Source: Jatrophihabitans endophyticus
GTDB lineage: Bacteria > Actinomycetota > Actinomycetes > Mycobacteriales > Jatrophihabitantaceae
Direction: 5' to 3'
Length of the DNA: 64,000 nt
Assembly: GCF_900129455.1 (NCBI RefSeq)
Contig: NZ_FQVU01000005.1
Span: 248,001 to 312,000 of the forward strand
The position numbers and the translations under genes were made by a program. The notes below the pieces were generated by a model that worked only from the letters and a program-made list of their open reading frames with translations, had not been told where the DNA came from and did no database searches. This document shows positions 8,324-17,201 of the stretch, in pieces. Within the stretch, counting starts at the first letter, position 1. Each line of letters opens with the position of its first letter.

Positions 8324-9241
8324 ATGGCCCTGGGCGGAACCGACCTCAACCTGCTGCTGCCGCTCAAGGCGTTGCTTGAGGAAGGCAACGTGACGCGCGC
8401 CGGCCAGCGGTTGAACCTGAGCCAGCCCGCGATGAGTGCGACCCTCGCCCGACTACGGCGGCGCTTCGACGACGAGCTCCTCGTCCGCGCCGGCCGCGAG
8501 TACGAGCTGACGCCGTTCGCGCGCGACCTGCTCACCGAGACGCAGCAGGCCGTCCGCTTGGTCGCGCTCGCGCTCGACCTCGAGGACGAGTTCGACCCGA
8601 GCACGGCCAACCGCACGTTCCGGCTGGTGATGAGCGACTACGCGATCGCGGTGATCCACGAGCCGTTGGTGCGCATGGTCGAGGCGGACGCGCCCAACGT
8701 CCGGCTCGTGATCGGCAACCTGAGCGCCGGCGCGCACGAGTCCGAACGGCTCCTGGTCGACCACGACGCCGTGCTGGCGCCGATGGGGTTCGGCTTCCAG
8801 GGGGCGTCCCGACCGCTGTGGACCGATCGCATGGTGGTGCTCGCCGACCGGCGCAACTCGCGTCTCGTCGACGGTGCGCTGACGCTCGAGGACCTGAAGG
8901 CGTTGCCCTACGCCGCGGGCAACTTCGGCGCCGGCGTGCTCACGCCCGTCGACCGGATCTTCGGTGAGCTGCGCATCGACCGGCGCCCGGTGCTCACCGT
9001 ATTCGGCTTCCTGCCGCTGCCCTTCGTCATCGAGGGCACCGACATGTTCGCGGTGGTGCCGGAGAAGCTCGCGCGGCTGCACGCCCGGCGCGACGGCCCG
9101 CTGGTCATGGTCGAGCCGCCCTTCGGCGAGGTGCTGCTCGCCGAGGGCTACTGGTACGCCGAGCACCGCCTCGCCGACCCGGCGTACCGCTGGATCTTCG
9201 GTCGGCTGGAGGCCGCCTGCGCCGAGCTGTCGACGGTCTAG
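8324..9241 (+). CDS. LysR family transcriptional regulator (second of a divergent pair)
   Basis: A 305-residue LysR regulator. The winged HTH reads NVTRAGQRLNLSQPAMSATL followed by LRRRFDDELLVRAG, closely similar to the neighbouring divergent LysR protein, so the two are probably duplicates. The ATG at 8324 is chosen because GGAGG lies at 8314-8318 with ideal spacing; an upstream GTG would add 11 residues. The C-terminal half is the LysR inducer-binding fold (VIEGTDMFAVVPEKLA). It is convergent with the flavin oxidase gene. Activation of one or more nearby catabolic operons by an aromatic or acidic intermediate is likely from family behaviour. Confidence 0.9.
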   Translation: MALGGTDLNLLLPLKALLEEGNVTRAGQRLNLSQPAMSATLARLRRRFDDELLVRAGREYELTPFARDLLTETQQAVRLVALALDLEDEFDPSTANRTFRLVMSDYAIAVIHEPLVRMVEADAPNVRLVIGNLSAGAHESERLLVDHDAVLAPMGFGFQGASRPLWTDRMVVLADRRNSRLVDGALTLEDLKALPYAAGNFGAGVLTPVDRIFGELRIDRRPVLTVFGFLPLPFVIEGTDMFAVVPEKLARLHARRDGPLVMVEPPFGEVLLAEGYWYAEHRLADPAYRWIFGRLEAACAELSTV

Positions 9242-9253
9242 CGTCCGAGGGCG

Positions 9254-10624
9254 TCAGTGCCAGTGGTTGGCGTTGGTCGCGCCCGTCGGGCCGGCGAGGT
9301 AGCCGACGAACAGCGCGTCGGGATCGCGCTCGGCGCGGATCTTCGCCAGCCGCTCCCACGCGTCGTCGGACAGGAAGCGCAGCTGCCGGTGGGCGAGGTC
9401 GCCGTCGCCGAGGTACTGGCCGACGGTGACGGGTTCCAGATCGGCCATCGCCCGGTCGAGCCAGGCGCGGTGCTGCGCGTCCTCGGCCGGGTCGGTCCAC
9501 AGGACGTAGCTGGCCAGGTAGATCTCCGACTGCACGGAGAACGCCATGTCCGGCAGCTCGCGCAGCGGCGCCATGCTGAACCAGATCGTGAACGCCGCGT
9601 CGTTGGGCAGCGTCGTGTAGACCCGCCGGGCGGCGGGGACGACCTCGTCTGGCGTCCCGGCGAGCCAGGCGTTGTCGACGACCCACCGATGACCCTCCGG
9701 GTTGTCCTCGAGCTGGGTGGCCCGTTCCTTGTCGAAGGTGGTGGGTTCGGCGTCGACGTGCAGCAGCGCGCGTCCGAGGGCCGGGTTGGTGCGGTACGGG
9801 GCGAGGGCGCGGTCGGCCTCCTCGGCGTCGTCGACCAGCGCCAGACCGGTGACGATCAGGATCGGGTCCGGCGAGATGGTCGGGTCGGTCTTGGTGACCG
9901 CCACGATCTCGACGGTGTCGGCGACGGTGCCGTGGATCTGCTGCAGCCACGTCATCACCTCGTCGTACTCGTCGAGCGCGAAGACCTGCACGGTGTGCGC
10001 GAGGTGGCGCGGGTGCGGGCGGGTGCGCAGGTGGAAGCGGGTGACGACGCCGAAGAAGCCGGGCCCCGAGCCGCGGGCGGCCCAGAACAGGTCGTCGTGG
10101 TGCTCGGCGTCGGCGTGGACGAGCTCGCCGTCGGCGGTGACGACGTCGATCGCCTCGACCCACTCGGCCGCCCAGCCCCACCCGCGGGCGTTCCAGCCCT
10201 GCCCGCCCTGCAGCAGGAAGCCGCCGATGCCCACGGTGGGGCAGTGCCCGCCGGGGAACATCCGGCCGCGCGCGGCGAGGAAGGGGGCGAGCTCGGCGCC
10301 GCCCTGGACCGCGGGCGACGCGGTGGCGATGCCGGTGGTCTCGTCGTAGCCGAGCTCTCGCAGCGCTCCCAGGTCGAGCACCAGCGCGTCCTCGCGCACC
10401 GACCAGTGCGCCCAGCTGTGCCCGCCCGAGCGGACCGCAACCCGCCAGCCGCGCTCGCGGGCCAGCCGGACACCGGCGACGACGTCCTGCTCGCTCCCCA
10501 CCCGCAGCACCGCGGCCGGCGTGCGGTCCGGGAGGCGGCGGTTGAAGATCCGCTCGACCCGCGCGTCGTCGAAGCCGGGCTCGCCGCGCAGGATCAGCTC
10601 GCCGTCGAAGGAGTACGAGGTCAC
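9254..10624 (-). CDS. FAD-linked oxidase, BBE-like, probably with bicovalent FAD
   Basis: A 456-residue flavoprotein of the berberine-bridge-enzyme / vanillyl-alcohol-oxidase superfamily. The covalent-FAD histidine sits in VRSGGHSWAHWS near residue 70. The cysteine that would make the second link sits in GGHCPTVGIGGF near 125. The C-terminus has a BBE-type AKIRAERDPDALF...NANHWH segment. The family oxidises alcohols, sugars or amines with oxygen; 6-hydroxy-D-nicotine oxidase belongs to the same superfamily and has nearly the same length. The GTG start at 10624 overlaps the flavin monooxygenase stop by 4 bp, so the two are co-translated and may act in sequence. Confidence 0.88.
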   Translation of the reverse strand: MTSYSFDGELILRGEPGFDDARVERIFNRRLPDRTPAAVLRVGSEQDVVAGVRLARERGWRVAVRSGGHSWAHWSVREDALVLDLGALRELGYDETTGIATASPAVQGGAELAPFLAARGRMFPGGHCPTVGIGGFLLQGGQGWNARGWGWAAEWVEAIDVVTADGELVHADAEHHDDLFWAARGSGPGFFGVVTRFHLRTRPHPRHLAHTVQVFALDEYDEVMTWLQQIHGTVADTVEIVAVTKTDPTISPDPILIVTGLALVDDAEEADRALAPYRTNPALGRALLHVDAEPTTFDKERATQLEDNPEGHRWVVDNAWLAGTPDEVVPAARRVYTTLPNDAAFTIWFSMAPLRELPDMAFSVQSEIYLASYVLWTDPAEDAQHRAWLDRAMADLEPVTVGQYLGDGDLAHRQLRFLSDDAWERLAKIRAERDPDALFVGYLAGPTGATNANHWH

Positions 10625-11757
10625 GCGGGCTCCACCAGCGCGGTCAGCGTCTCGCCCATGAGACGCCCCGGATCCTCGTCGGGGTCGACGCCGGGGTGGA
10701 TCTCCCACTCGGCCAGCTTGAGCGAGTTGTCGAGCACCAGCTTCACCCGCGGGAACCGGCGTGCCCAGAAGGCCGGCAGCACGTCGTCGACCGGGTCCCC
10801 TGACGTGAGCATCTCGGCCAGGATCACCGCGTCCTCGGCGCACATCGCGGCGCCCTGCGCGATCAGCGGCGGGCAGGCATGCGCGGCGTCGCCGACGATG
10901 ATCGTCCGACCGCGGAACCAGGGCTCGTCGACGCAGATCGCCTCGATCCACTGGTAGTTGACGACGGCGTCGTCGGCCAGGCTGTCGCGGACCTCGCCCC
11001 ACGTGCCGCCGTAGCCCTGCCCGCGCTCCTTCAGCTCCCCGCCGCGCGGACCCTCGCCGACGAACGAGCGGTCCAGGTTCTCCTCCAACAGGAACGCGTA
11101 GCAGAGGTCCTCGGAGATGGGCGTGTACCCCGCCTTGAACTTGGGGCCGCCGTAGTACAGCTCGGAGCAGTCCATCTGCTGCGGCCGCTGCGCGACGGTG
11201 CGCCAGATGCCCATGCCGACCGGCCGCGGCTGCGTCTCGATGCCGATCATCGCGCGCACCTTCGAGCGGATGCCGTCGGCACCGACGACGAGGTCCACCG
11301 TCTCGGTGCTGCCGTCGGAGAGCGTGACCGTCACCGCGTCGCCGTGGTCGTCGAGGGCGGTGAGCGTGGTGCCCAGCCGGACGTCGACGCCGGCGGCGGC
11401 GATCTCGTCGGCCAGGATGTCGGCGATGTCGCCGCGGACGGCACCCATCGTCCCGGGCAGCCCGGGCCCGCCCATCGGCGGCGTGGGTATCTCGGCGATC
11501 AACGCGCCGTCGGCCGCGCGCAGCCGCAGCTTGTCGAACGGGTAGGCGCCGTCGGCGAGGCGGTCGTAGACGCCGACGCTGCGCAGGGCCTTGAGCGCGT
11601 TGCCCTGCAGCGTGATGCCGTGCCCCACCCCGCGCAGGGTGTGGCGCAGGTCCACGAGCACGACGGCGACGCCCCGCTGCGCCAGGGACAGCGACAGCAC
11701 GCCGCCGGTGATGCCGCCACCGACGACGAGGACCCGTCGGGTGCTGGATTCGGGCAC
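10621..11757 (-). CDS. FAD-dependent aromatic-hydroxylase-type monooxygenase
   Basis: A 378-residue class A flavin monooxygenase. The N-terminal GxGxxG motif is VLVVGGGITGGVLSLSLA. The DG motif is DLVVGADGIRSKVR near residue 165, and the GD motif is TIIVGDAAHACPP near 290; all three mark single-component aromatic hydroxylases. The GTG start at 11757 has AAAGGGGG just upstream. It is first in a two-gene operon with the FAD-linked oxidase and is divergent from the importer operon across a gap with several dyads. A role in ring hydroxylation before cleavage fits the context; the substrate is not known. Confidence 0.9.
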   Translation of the reverse strand: MPESSTRRVLVVGGGITGGVLSLSLAQRGVAVVLVDLRHTLRGVGHGITLQGNALKALRSVGVYDRLADGAYPFDKLRLRAADGALIAEIPTPPMGGPGLPGTMGAVRGDIADILADEIAAAGVDVRLGTTLTALDDHGDAVTVTLSDGSTETVDLVVGADGIRSKVRAMIGIETQPRPVGMGIWRTVAQRPQQMDCSELYYGGPKFKAGYTPISEDLCYAFLLEENLDRSFVGEGPRGGELKERGQGYGGTWGEVRDSLADDAVVNYQWIEAICVDEPWFRGRTIIVGDAAHACPPLIAQGAAMCAEDAVILAEMLTSGDPVDDVLPAFWARRFPRVKLVLDNSLKLAEWEIHPGVDPDEDPGRLMGETLTALVEPA

Positions 11758-11826
11758 GGGGGCCCCCTTTCGCTGTTGCGGCTCAGCAAACCGCCGGCGC
11801 GCCGGTGCGAGAACCCCCCTCGCGGT

Positions 11827-11904
11827 GATGGCAACCATCGCCCGCGCCACCGACCGCGGCCCTCGCACGAATGGTTGGCATCGGCATCGGCTGGTTCCCA
11901 TTCG
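11827..11904. promoter_or_regulatory. Cluster of dyads between the monooxygenase and importer operons
   Basis: The 233-bp divergent gap holds GATGG-CAA-CCATC at 11827-11839, a related ATGGTTGGCAT at 11871-11881, and an inverted pair CGAATGG (11868-11874) / CCATTCG (11898-11904). ATGGCAACCAT read on the other strand is ATGGTTGCCAT, one base from the second site. Repeated related half-sites in a divergent promoter region suggest binding by one of the local regulators, but none can be assigned. Confidence 0.45.
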
Positions 11905-11990
11905 CATCGCGCTCAGTCACTCTCGCTGCGGTGACGCCAATCACAGGCGTCGGCGACGGGGCGTGCCCTCCGGTGACGAAGGAGCAACAG

Positions 11991-13193
11991 ATGAGCCAGC
12001 AACCCAGCACGGACGGGCGATCCGCGCGGTCGAGTCGACCCCGCCGCGGTCGGCGGGTGGGGGCGGTCGTCGCCGGCGGCGCCGTGCTCGCGCTCGCGCT
12101 GACGGCGTGCAGCAGCTCGAGTTCGTCGAGTGGCTCGTCCGGCGGCGGGGCGGGCGAGGTCAGCGCGGCCGCGAAGACCGCGCTCGCCCAGGCCTACAAG
12201 GGCGTCGGCGCCGATCTCGCGAACCTGCCGTCCGTCACGCCGAAGGCCGGCGTCAACTTCTACGTGATCTCGTGCGGCCAGTCGGTCTCCAGCTGTTCGG
12301 CCCCGACCGCCGCGATGCAGCAGGCCGCCACGGCCGCCGGCTGGTCGGCGCACATGGCCGACGGCAAGCTCAGCCCCAGCGGCTTCGCCGCGGCCATCCG
12401 GCAGGCGATCGCCGGCGGCGCGAAGGTCATCGTCCCGATCGGCTTCGACTGCCAGGCCGCGCAGGCCGCCTTCAAGGAGGCCGTGGACGCCGGCATCACC
12501 GTCGTCGGCGGCGGCGGGCCCGACGACTGCAGACCGGGACTGTGGAAGTCCGAGCGGCTCTGGCTCAAGGGCTACACCGGCATCCAGGAGTGGAACACCT
12601 TCGGCAAGTACGGCGCCGACTGGGCCTACGGGCAGAACAACGGCAAGGTCAAGGCGATCACGCTGACGGCGACCACCAACTCGTGGGGGCCGTGGATCAC
12701 CGACGGCTTCAAGACCGAGATGACCAAGCTCGGCGGCAGCATCGAGACGAACATCAACGTGACCGACCCGGAGACCGCGGACGGCTCCTTCGTGCAGAAG
12801 GTGACGACGGCGCTGCTGGCCCACCCCGACGTCAACGTGCTGCAGGTGCCGGTGGGCGGCTGGCTCAACGCCGGCCTCTACCAGGCCATACAGTCCTCCG
12901 GACGCAAGAACCTGACCGTCGTGGTCGGCGGCCAGTCCGACGCCACCACGCTGGCCCTCGTCCGCGGCGGCACCAGGAACGGCATGAAGCTCGGCGCCAC
13001 CCCGCAGGCTCAGGCGTGGGGCGCCTGGGGGTCGGTCGACACGGCCATCCGCGTGCTGGCAGGCCAGCAGCCGGTCCACATCGGCGAACAGATCCAGGCC
13101 GTCGACGCGACGCACAACCTGCCGAAGACGGGCGCGTACCAGGGCACCGTGCAGTGGAAGTCGGCCTTCCTCACGTCGTGGGGCAAGGGCTGA
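11991..13193 (+). CDS. Sugar-type ABC transporter substrate-binding lipoprotein
   Basis: A 400-residue extracytoplasmic binding protein for the importer encoded next. An Arg-rich n-region, a hydrophobic stretch and the lipobox LALTAC give a lipoprotein signal, with the lipid-bearing cysteine near residue 39, followed by a Ser/Gly linker. The mature part has the two-lobe periplasmic-binding fold of the RbsB-like (Peripla_BP_4) class, with DAGITVVGGGG between the lobes. The ATG at 11991 follows AAGGAG. It is the first gene of an eleven-gene operon, so it determines what enters the pathway. Ligands of this class are usually sugars, but the downstream enzymes suggest another small polar compound. 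Confidence 0.88.
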   Translation: MSQQPSTDGRSARSSRPRRGRRVGAVVAGGAVLALALTACSSSSSSSGSSGGGAGEVSAAAKTALAQAYKGVGADLANLPSVTPKAGVNFYVISCGQSVSSCSAPTAAMQQAATAAGWSAHMADGKLSPSGFAAAIRQAIAGGAKVIVPIGFDCQAAQAAFKEAVDAGITVVGGGGPDDCRPGLWKSERLWLKGYTGIQEWNTFGKYGADWAYGQNNGKVKAITLTATTNSWGPWITDGFKTEMTKLGGSIETNINVTDPETADGSFVQKVTTALLAHPDVNVLQVPVGGWLNAGLYQAIQSSGRKNLTVVVGGQSDATTLALVRGGTRNGMKLGATPQAQAWGAWGSVDTAIRVLAGQQPVHIGEQIQAVDATHNLPKTGAYQGTVQWKSAFLTSWGKG

Positions 13194-13195
13194 CC

Positions 13196-14818
13196 GTGGT
13201 TCCCACCTCGCAGCAGGCGGCGGCCGGGGAGCAGCCCTCGGCCGCCGCCCCGGCGACGGACGTCGCGCTCCGGGTGACGGGCCTCGACAAGAGCTTCGGG
13301 GCGGTCCAGGTGCTCAGGAACGCGTCGTTGGTCGTGCGCCACGGCACGATCCACGCCCTGCTCGGCGGGAACGGGTCGGGCAAGAGCACCACGATCAAGA
13401 TCCTCGCCGGCGTCTACCAGGCGGACGCCGGTCGGCTCGAGATCCGTGGGCAGGGCTATGACCTGGCCGGCTACACCCCGGCGACGGCCGAGCGGTCCGG
13501 CCTGCGCTTCGTGCACCAGGACCTCGGCCTGTTCGACGACCTGAGCGTCGAGGAGAACTTCGCGTTCGACGCGGGCTTCCCCCGGACGTCCGGCGGCCGC
13601 ATCGACTGGAAGACGCTGCGGGCCCGGGTGGCGGAGCTCATGCGCGCCTACGGGATCCACGGCACGCCGCGCACGCCGGTGAACCGGCTGCGCCCGGCCG
13701 ATCGCACGCTGGTGGCGATCGCCCGTGCCCTGCAGGACGACGCCGCCGGCGACTGCGTGGTCGTGCTCGACGAACCGACCGCCTCGCTCGGCAAGAAGGA
13801 GTCCGAGGAGCTGCTCGGCCACGTCCGCCGTCGCGCCGATCTCGGCCAGACCTTCGTCGTCGTCAGCCACCGCATGCAGGAGGTGCTCTCGGTGGCGCAG
13901 GACTTCACGGTGTTCCGCGACGGCGCCGTCGTCGGCGAGCTGGTCGACGCGCAGCCGACCGAGGACGAGATCGTGGCGATCATGGCGGGCCGGTCCGTCA
14001 CCGCGCTGCGGCCGACCGGCTCCATCAGCCACGCCACCAACGACACGGTCCTGGAGTTCCGGCAGATCGCGGCCGGACCGCTGACCGGTGTCGACCTCGC
14101 CGTGCATCGGGGCGAGATCGTCGGCATCGCGGGGCTCGCCGGGTCAGGCCGCTCCACGCTGCTGTCCGTCGCCTTCGGCGACCGCGCGCCCGACTCCGGG
14201 CAGATGCTGCTCGACGGCCGCCCCTACGCGCCGAGGTCCATCGGCGCGGCCATGGCGGCGGGGGTGGCGCTCGTGCCCGAGGACCGCGCCCACGAAGCGG
14301 CCTTCGCCGACCTCACCACCGACGAGAACCTGTCGATGAGCGTCCTCGGCCGGCTCTGGCACGGCGGCCTGCTGCGCAAGCGCGAGTCGCGGGCCAACGC
14401 GCGGGCGCTGATCGAGAAGTTCGGCGTGCACGTGGCCGGCCCGGACGCGCTGTTCAGCTCGATGTCTGGCGGCAACCAGCAGAAGGTTGTCCTGGCCCGC
14501 TGGTTGCAACGCGACCCGCAGGTGATCCTGCTCGACGAACCCACCCAGGGCGTCGACGTCATGTCCCGGGCCGACATCTACGCGGTGATCCGCGACGCCG
14601 CCGCCACGATCGGCGCCTGCGTGCTCATCGCGTCGAGCGACATCGGCGAGCTGCACGCGCTGTGCGACCGCGTCGTCGTCCTCGGGGGAGGACGGATCGT
14701 CCACGAGGTCGCAGCGCGCGACGTCGACGTCGACGACCTCACCGCCCTCGTCCTCAAAGCCCCCAGTGCCCCCGGTGACGTCGGCGCGGGAACGATCACG
14801 GAAGGCGCCCTGTCATGA
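13196..14818 (+). CDS. Ribose-type ABC importer ATPase with two nucleotide-binding domains
   Basis: A 540-residue RbsA/XylG-type ATPase with two fused ABC domains. The first has Walker A GGNGSGKST and Walker B VVVLDEPTASL, but its signature motif is replaced by RLRPADRTLVAIARAL. The second has an altered Walker A (GLAGSGRST), a clear SGGNQQK signature and Walker B VILLDEPTQG. This asymmetry is common in the family. The GTG at 13196 starts 2 bp after the binding-protein stop, and the end overlaps the permease start by 4 bp. It powers import together with the flanking proteins. The first ~20 residues are a non-conserved linker. Confidence 0.9.
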   Translation: MVPTSQQAAAGEQPSAAAPATDVALRVTGLDKSFGAVQVLRNASLVVRHGTIHALLGGNGSGKSTTIKILAGVYQADAGRLEIRGQGYDLAGYTPATAERSGLRFVHQDLGLFDDLSVEENFAFDAGFPRTSGGRIDWKTLRARVAELMRAYGIHGTPRTPVNRLRPADRTLVAIARALQDDAAGDCVVVLDEPTASLGKKESEELLGHVRRRADLGQTFVVVSHRMQEVLSVAQDFTVFRDGAVVGELVDAQPTEDEIVAIMAGRSVTALRPTGSISHATNDTVLEFRQIAAGPLTGVDLAVHRGEIVGIAGLAGSGRSTLLSVAFGDRAPDSGQMLLDGRPYAPRSIGAAMAAGVALVPEDRAHEAAFADLTTDENLSMSVLGRLWHGGLLRKRESRANARALIEKFGVHVAGPDALFSSMSGGNQQKVVLARWLQRDPQVILLDEPTQGVDVMSRADIYAVIRDAAATIGACVLIASSDIGELHALCDRVVVLGGGRIVHEVAARDVDVDDLTALVLKAPSAPGDVGAGTITEGALS

Positions 14819-15876
14819 CCGACACCTCGCACGCGGTCGCGAAACCTGCGTCGACCGACCCGTCCCCGGAGCCGCCGGCGGGCACGTCGACCCCCGGCCG
14901 CCGGCTCGACGGCGGTTCCGCCGTCCAGTTCCTGGAGCGCTACGCGCTCCTCGTGATCACGGCGGCCGTCGCCGTCTTCTTCGCGGTGACCTCGCCGGCC
15001 AGCGAGGCCTTCCCGACCCTGGACAACGCCAACGTCGTCCTCGGCAACAACGCGGTGACGGCACTGATCGCGCTGGCCGCGCTGTTCCCGCTGGTCAGCG
15101 GCTTCTTCGACTTCTCCATCGGCTCGGTCGCCATCCTGACCTCGGTCCTGTGCGCCGGTCTGCAGACCAAGACCGGCCTGCCGCTGTGGTTGGCGATCGT
15201 GATCCCGATGGCGGTCTCGATCGGGATCGGCCTCGTCAACGGGCTGCTGGTCACGACCTTCCGGATGAGTCCCTTCGTGACGACGCTGGGCATGGCGACC
15301 CTGCTCACCGGCATCACCACCTGGTACTGCTCGGGAACGACCTTCACCCTCGACAGCTCGTCGTCGCTGATCTCTTTCGGCTCGCAGCGTTGGATCCAGC
15401 TGCCGGTCGTCTTCTTCGTGGTGCTGATCGTGGCGGCCGTCGTCTGGTACTTCTTCCGGCACACGCCCTACGGTCGCTCGCTCTACGCCATCGGCTCGAA
15501 CGTGACGAGCGCCCGGCTCGTCGGCATGCCCGTCGACCGCAACGTGCGCTTCGCCTTCGTCGCCTCCTCGACCATCTCCGGATTCGCCGGGATCGTCGAG
15601 CTCGCCCGGCAGGGGAGTGCCACGGCGGTCGACGGGGGCTCGCTGCTGTTTCCCGCCCTCGCTGCCGTGTTCCTTGGCGCCACGGCCATCACACCGGGCT
15701 TCTTCAACGTCGTCGGCACGATCGTCAGCGCGATCTTCGTGTCGATCACGGTCAGCGGCCTGACCCTGATGGGCGCGAGCGGCTGGGTGACCAACGTCTT
15801 CAACGGCGCCGCGCTGCTCGTCGCCGTCGGCCTGTCGACCTGGCTCGGCCGCCGCAAGCTGCGCGGCAAGGCCTAG
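14815..15876 (+). CDS. Ribose-type ABC importer permease
   Basis: A 353-residue RbsC-like integral membrane protein with roughly 9-10 hydrophobic helices after a Pro-rich cytoplasmic N-terminus of about 40 residues. The cytoplasmic coupling region contains GSNVTSARLVGMPVDRN, which resembles the EAA-like loop of this permease class. It is coupled to the ATPase gene by an ATGA overlap. One permease gene is present, so it probably acts as a homodimer. Confidence 0.9.
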   Translation: MTDTSHAVAKPASTDPSPEPPAGTSTPGRRLDGGSAVQFLERYALLVITAAVAVFFAVTSPASEAFPTLDNANVVLGNNAVTALIALAALFPLVSGFFDFSIGSVAILTSVLCAGLQTKTGLPLWLAIVIPMAVSIGIGLVNGLLVTTFRMSPFVTTLGMATLLTGITTWYCSGTTFTLDSSSSLISFGSQRWIQLPVVFFVVLIVAAVVWYFFRHTPYGRSLYAIGSNVTSARLVGMPVDRNVRFAFVASSTISGFAGIVELARQGSATAVDGGSLLFPALAAVFLGATAITPGFFNVVGTIVSAIFVSITVSGLTLMGASGWVTNVFNGAALLVAVGLSTWLGRRKLRGKA

Positions 15877-15917
15877 CGCGACCCCCACCGCCCGTCCCCC
15901 GTCACGAGGAGAACCCC

Positions 15918-16208
15918 ATGGCCTACGTCGTCAGCGCAACCTGGACCGCGCACCCCGGCAAGGAGGACGTCGTCCGCGACGCCATCGAGAAGCTGACCCC
16001 GCCGTCGCGCGCGGAGCCCGGGAACCGCTGCTACCAGGCGTTCCAGGACCCGGCCGAGCCGCAGGTCTTCCGGCTGTTCGAGATCTACGACGACGAGCAG
16101 GCCTACGCCGCGCACGGTGCGTCGGAGCATTTCGCGCAGTTCGGCCACGGCCAGGCGATCCCGGTGCTCGCGGATCGGCAGCGCGCGTTCTACGAGACCA
16201 TCGGCTGA
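15918..16208 (+). CDS. ABM-domain (antibiotic biosynthesis monooxygenase) protein
   Basis: A 96-residue small ferredoxin-like protein of the ABM family. It opens with a strand (YVVSATWTAHPGKED), then has the family pattern EPGNRCYQAFQDPAEPQVF and LFEIYDDEQAYAAHGASEHF. ABM proteins are dimeric; some are cofactor-free monooxygenases and some only bind degradation intermediates. GAGGAG upstream supports the ATG at 15918. It lies 41 bp after the permease and 6 bp before the first FAH gene, so it belongs to the catabolic operon. Confidence 0.85.
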   Translation: MAYVVSATWTAHPGKEDVVRDAIEKLTPPSRAEPGNRCYQAFQDPAEPQVFRLFEIYDDEQAYAAHGASEHFAQFGHGQAIPVLADRQRAFYETIG

Positions 16209-16214
16209 GCGGAC

Positions 16215-17201
16215 ATGCGCTTGGCGACGTTCCGCGGGATCGGCGAGCCGGCCGCCACCCGCCGGGTCGGTCTCGTGGTCGGGGACAGCAGCCGGTGGTG
16301 GCTGCACCCGTTCGCCGACGGCACCGATCTCCTCGCGCTGCTGACGGCGCCGGTGGCGGAGCGGGAGCGGGCCGCCGACGAGGCGGCCCAGGGCGACGGC
16401 CTGTCGGCGGCCGAGGTCGTCCTGCTGCCCCCGGTGTACCCGGTGGCGATGCGTGACTTCCTGACCTTCGAGGCGCACGTCGACGGCATGGAGCGTGGTC
16501 ACGGCAATCCCGGGCCGCCGGCGGCGTGGTACGACGCGCCCGTCTTCCTCTTCATGGCGCCCCACGCCGTGGTGGGTGCGTACGACGACGTGCCGATGCC
16601 GCCGGACACCGCGCAGTTCGACTTCGAGCTCGAGATCGCGGCGGTGATCTGCCGGGACGTCCACGACGTCACGCCCGAGCAGGCGCGGGACGCGATCGGC
16701 GGCTACTGCGTGATGAACGACTGGTCGGCGCGCGACGTGCAGGGCAAGGAGATGACCTTGAAGCTGGGGCCGTCCAAGGGCAAGGACTTCGCCACCACCA
16801 TCGGGCCGTGGATCGTCACTGCCGACGAGCTCGACGACTGCCGCGACGCCGACGGCCTGCTGGACCTGCGGATGTCGGTGCAGGTCAACGGCCGACGGCT
16901 GGGTTCGGACCGTTCCGGGCACATGGGCTGGTCCTTCGAGCAGCTGGTGTCCCACGCGTCGCGCGCGTCGTGGGTCAAGGCCGGCGAGGTGCTCGCGTCG
17001 GGCACCTGCTCGGGCGGGTCGCTGGCCGAGTCGTGGGGACGCAACGGGTCGCTCACACCGGCTCCGCTGCAGGTGGGCGACGTGGTGGAGATGACGATCG
17101 AACGGCTCGGCACGATCCGCAACGTCGTCACCCCGCAGCGCGACACGGTGGCCGCCGTCGCGCCCGCGCGGCGCCGCGCCCGGGTGGCGGAGTCGGCATG
17201 A
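16215..17201 (+). CDS. Fumarylacetoacetate hydrolase (FAH) family protein 1
   Basis: A 328-residue FAH-superfamily enzyme. Metal-binding acidic residues are seen in FDFELEIA near 140, and the conserved NDWSARD and LGPSKGKDF motifs follow. The domain then continues to SGTCSGGS and the family C-terminal strands. FAH enzymes hydrolyse C-C bonds of 1,3-diketo or acylpyruvate intermediates, or act as isomerases and decarboxylases in ring-cleavage pathways. The gene overlaps the aldehyde dehydrogenase start by 4 bp. A second FAH gene ends the same operon and shares the YDAP and NDWSARD motifs, so the two are paralogues that probably act on related intermediates. Confidence 0.9.
   Translation: MRLATFRGIGEPAATRRVGLVVGDSSRWWLHPFADGTDLLALLTAPVAERERAADEAAQGDGLSAAEVVLLPPVYPVAMRDFLTFEAHVDGMERGHGNPGPPAAWYDAPVFLFMAPHAVVGAYDDVPMPPDTAQFDFELEIAAVICRDVHDVTPEQARDAIGGYCVMNDWSARDVQGKEMTLKLGPSKGKDFATTIGPWIVTADELDDCRDADGLLDLRMSVQVNGRRLGSDRSGHMGWSFEQLVSHASRASWVKAGEVLASGTCSGGSLAESWGRNGSLTPAPLQVGDVVEMTIERLGTIRNVVTPQRDTVAAVAPARRRARVAESA

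Noticed and set aside
11591-13195. Extension of the importer ATPase frame upstream through the binding-protein gene
   Set aside because: The upstream part is Arg-rich antiframe sequence over a clear lipoprotein gene. ABC motifs start only after 13260, so GTG 13196 is the start.
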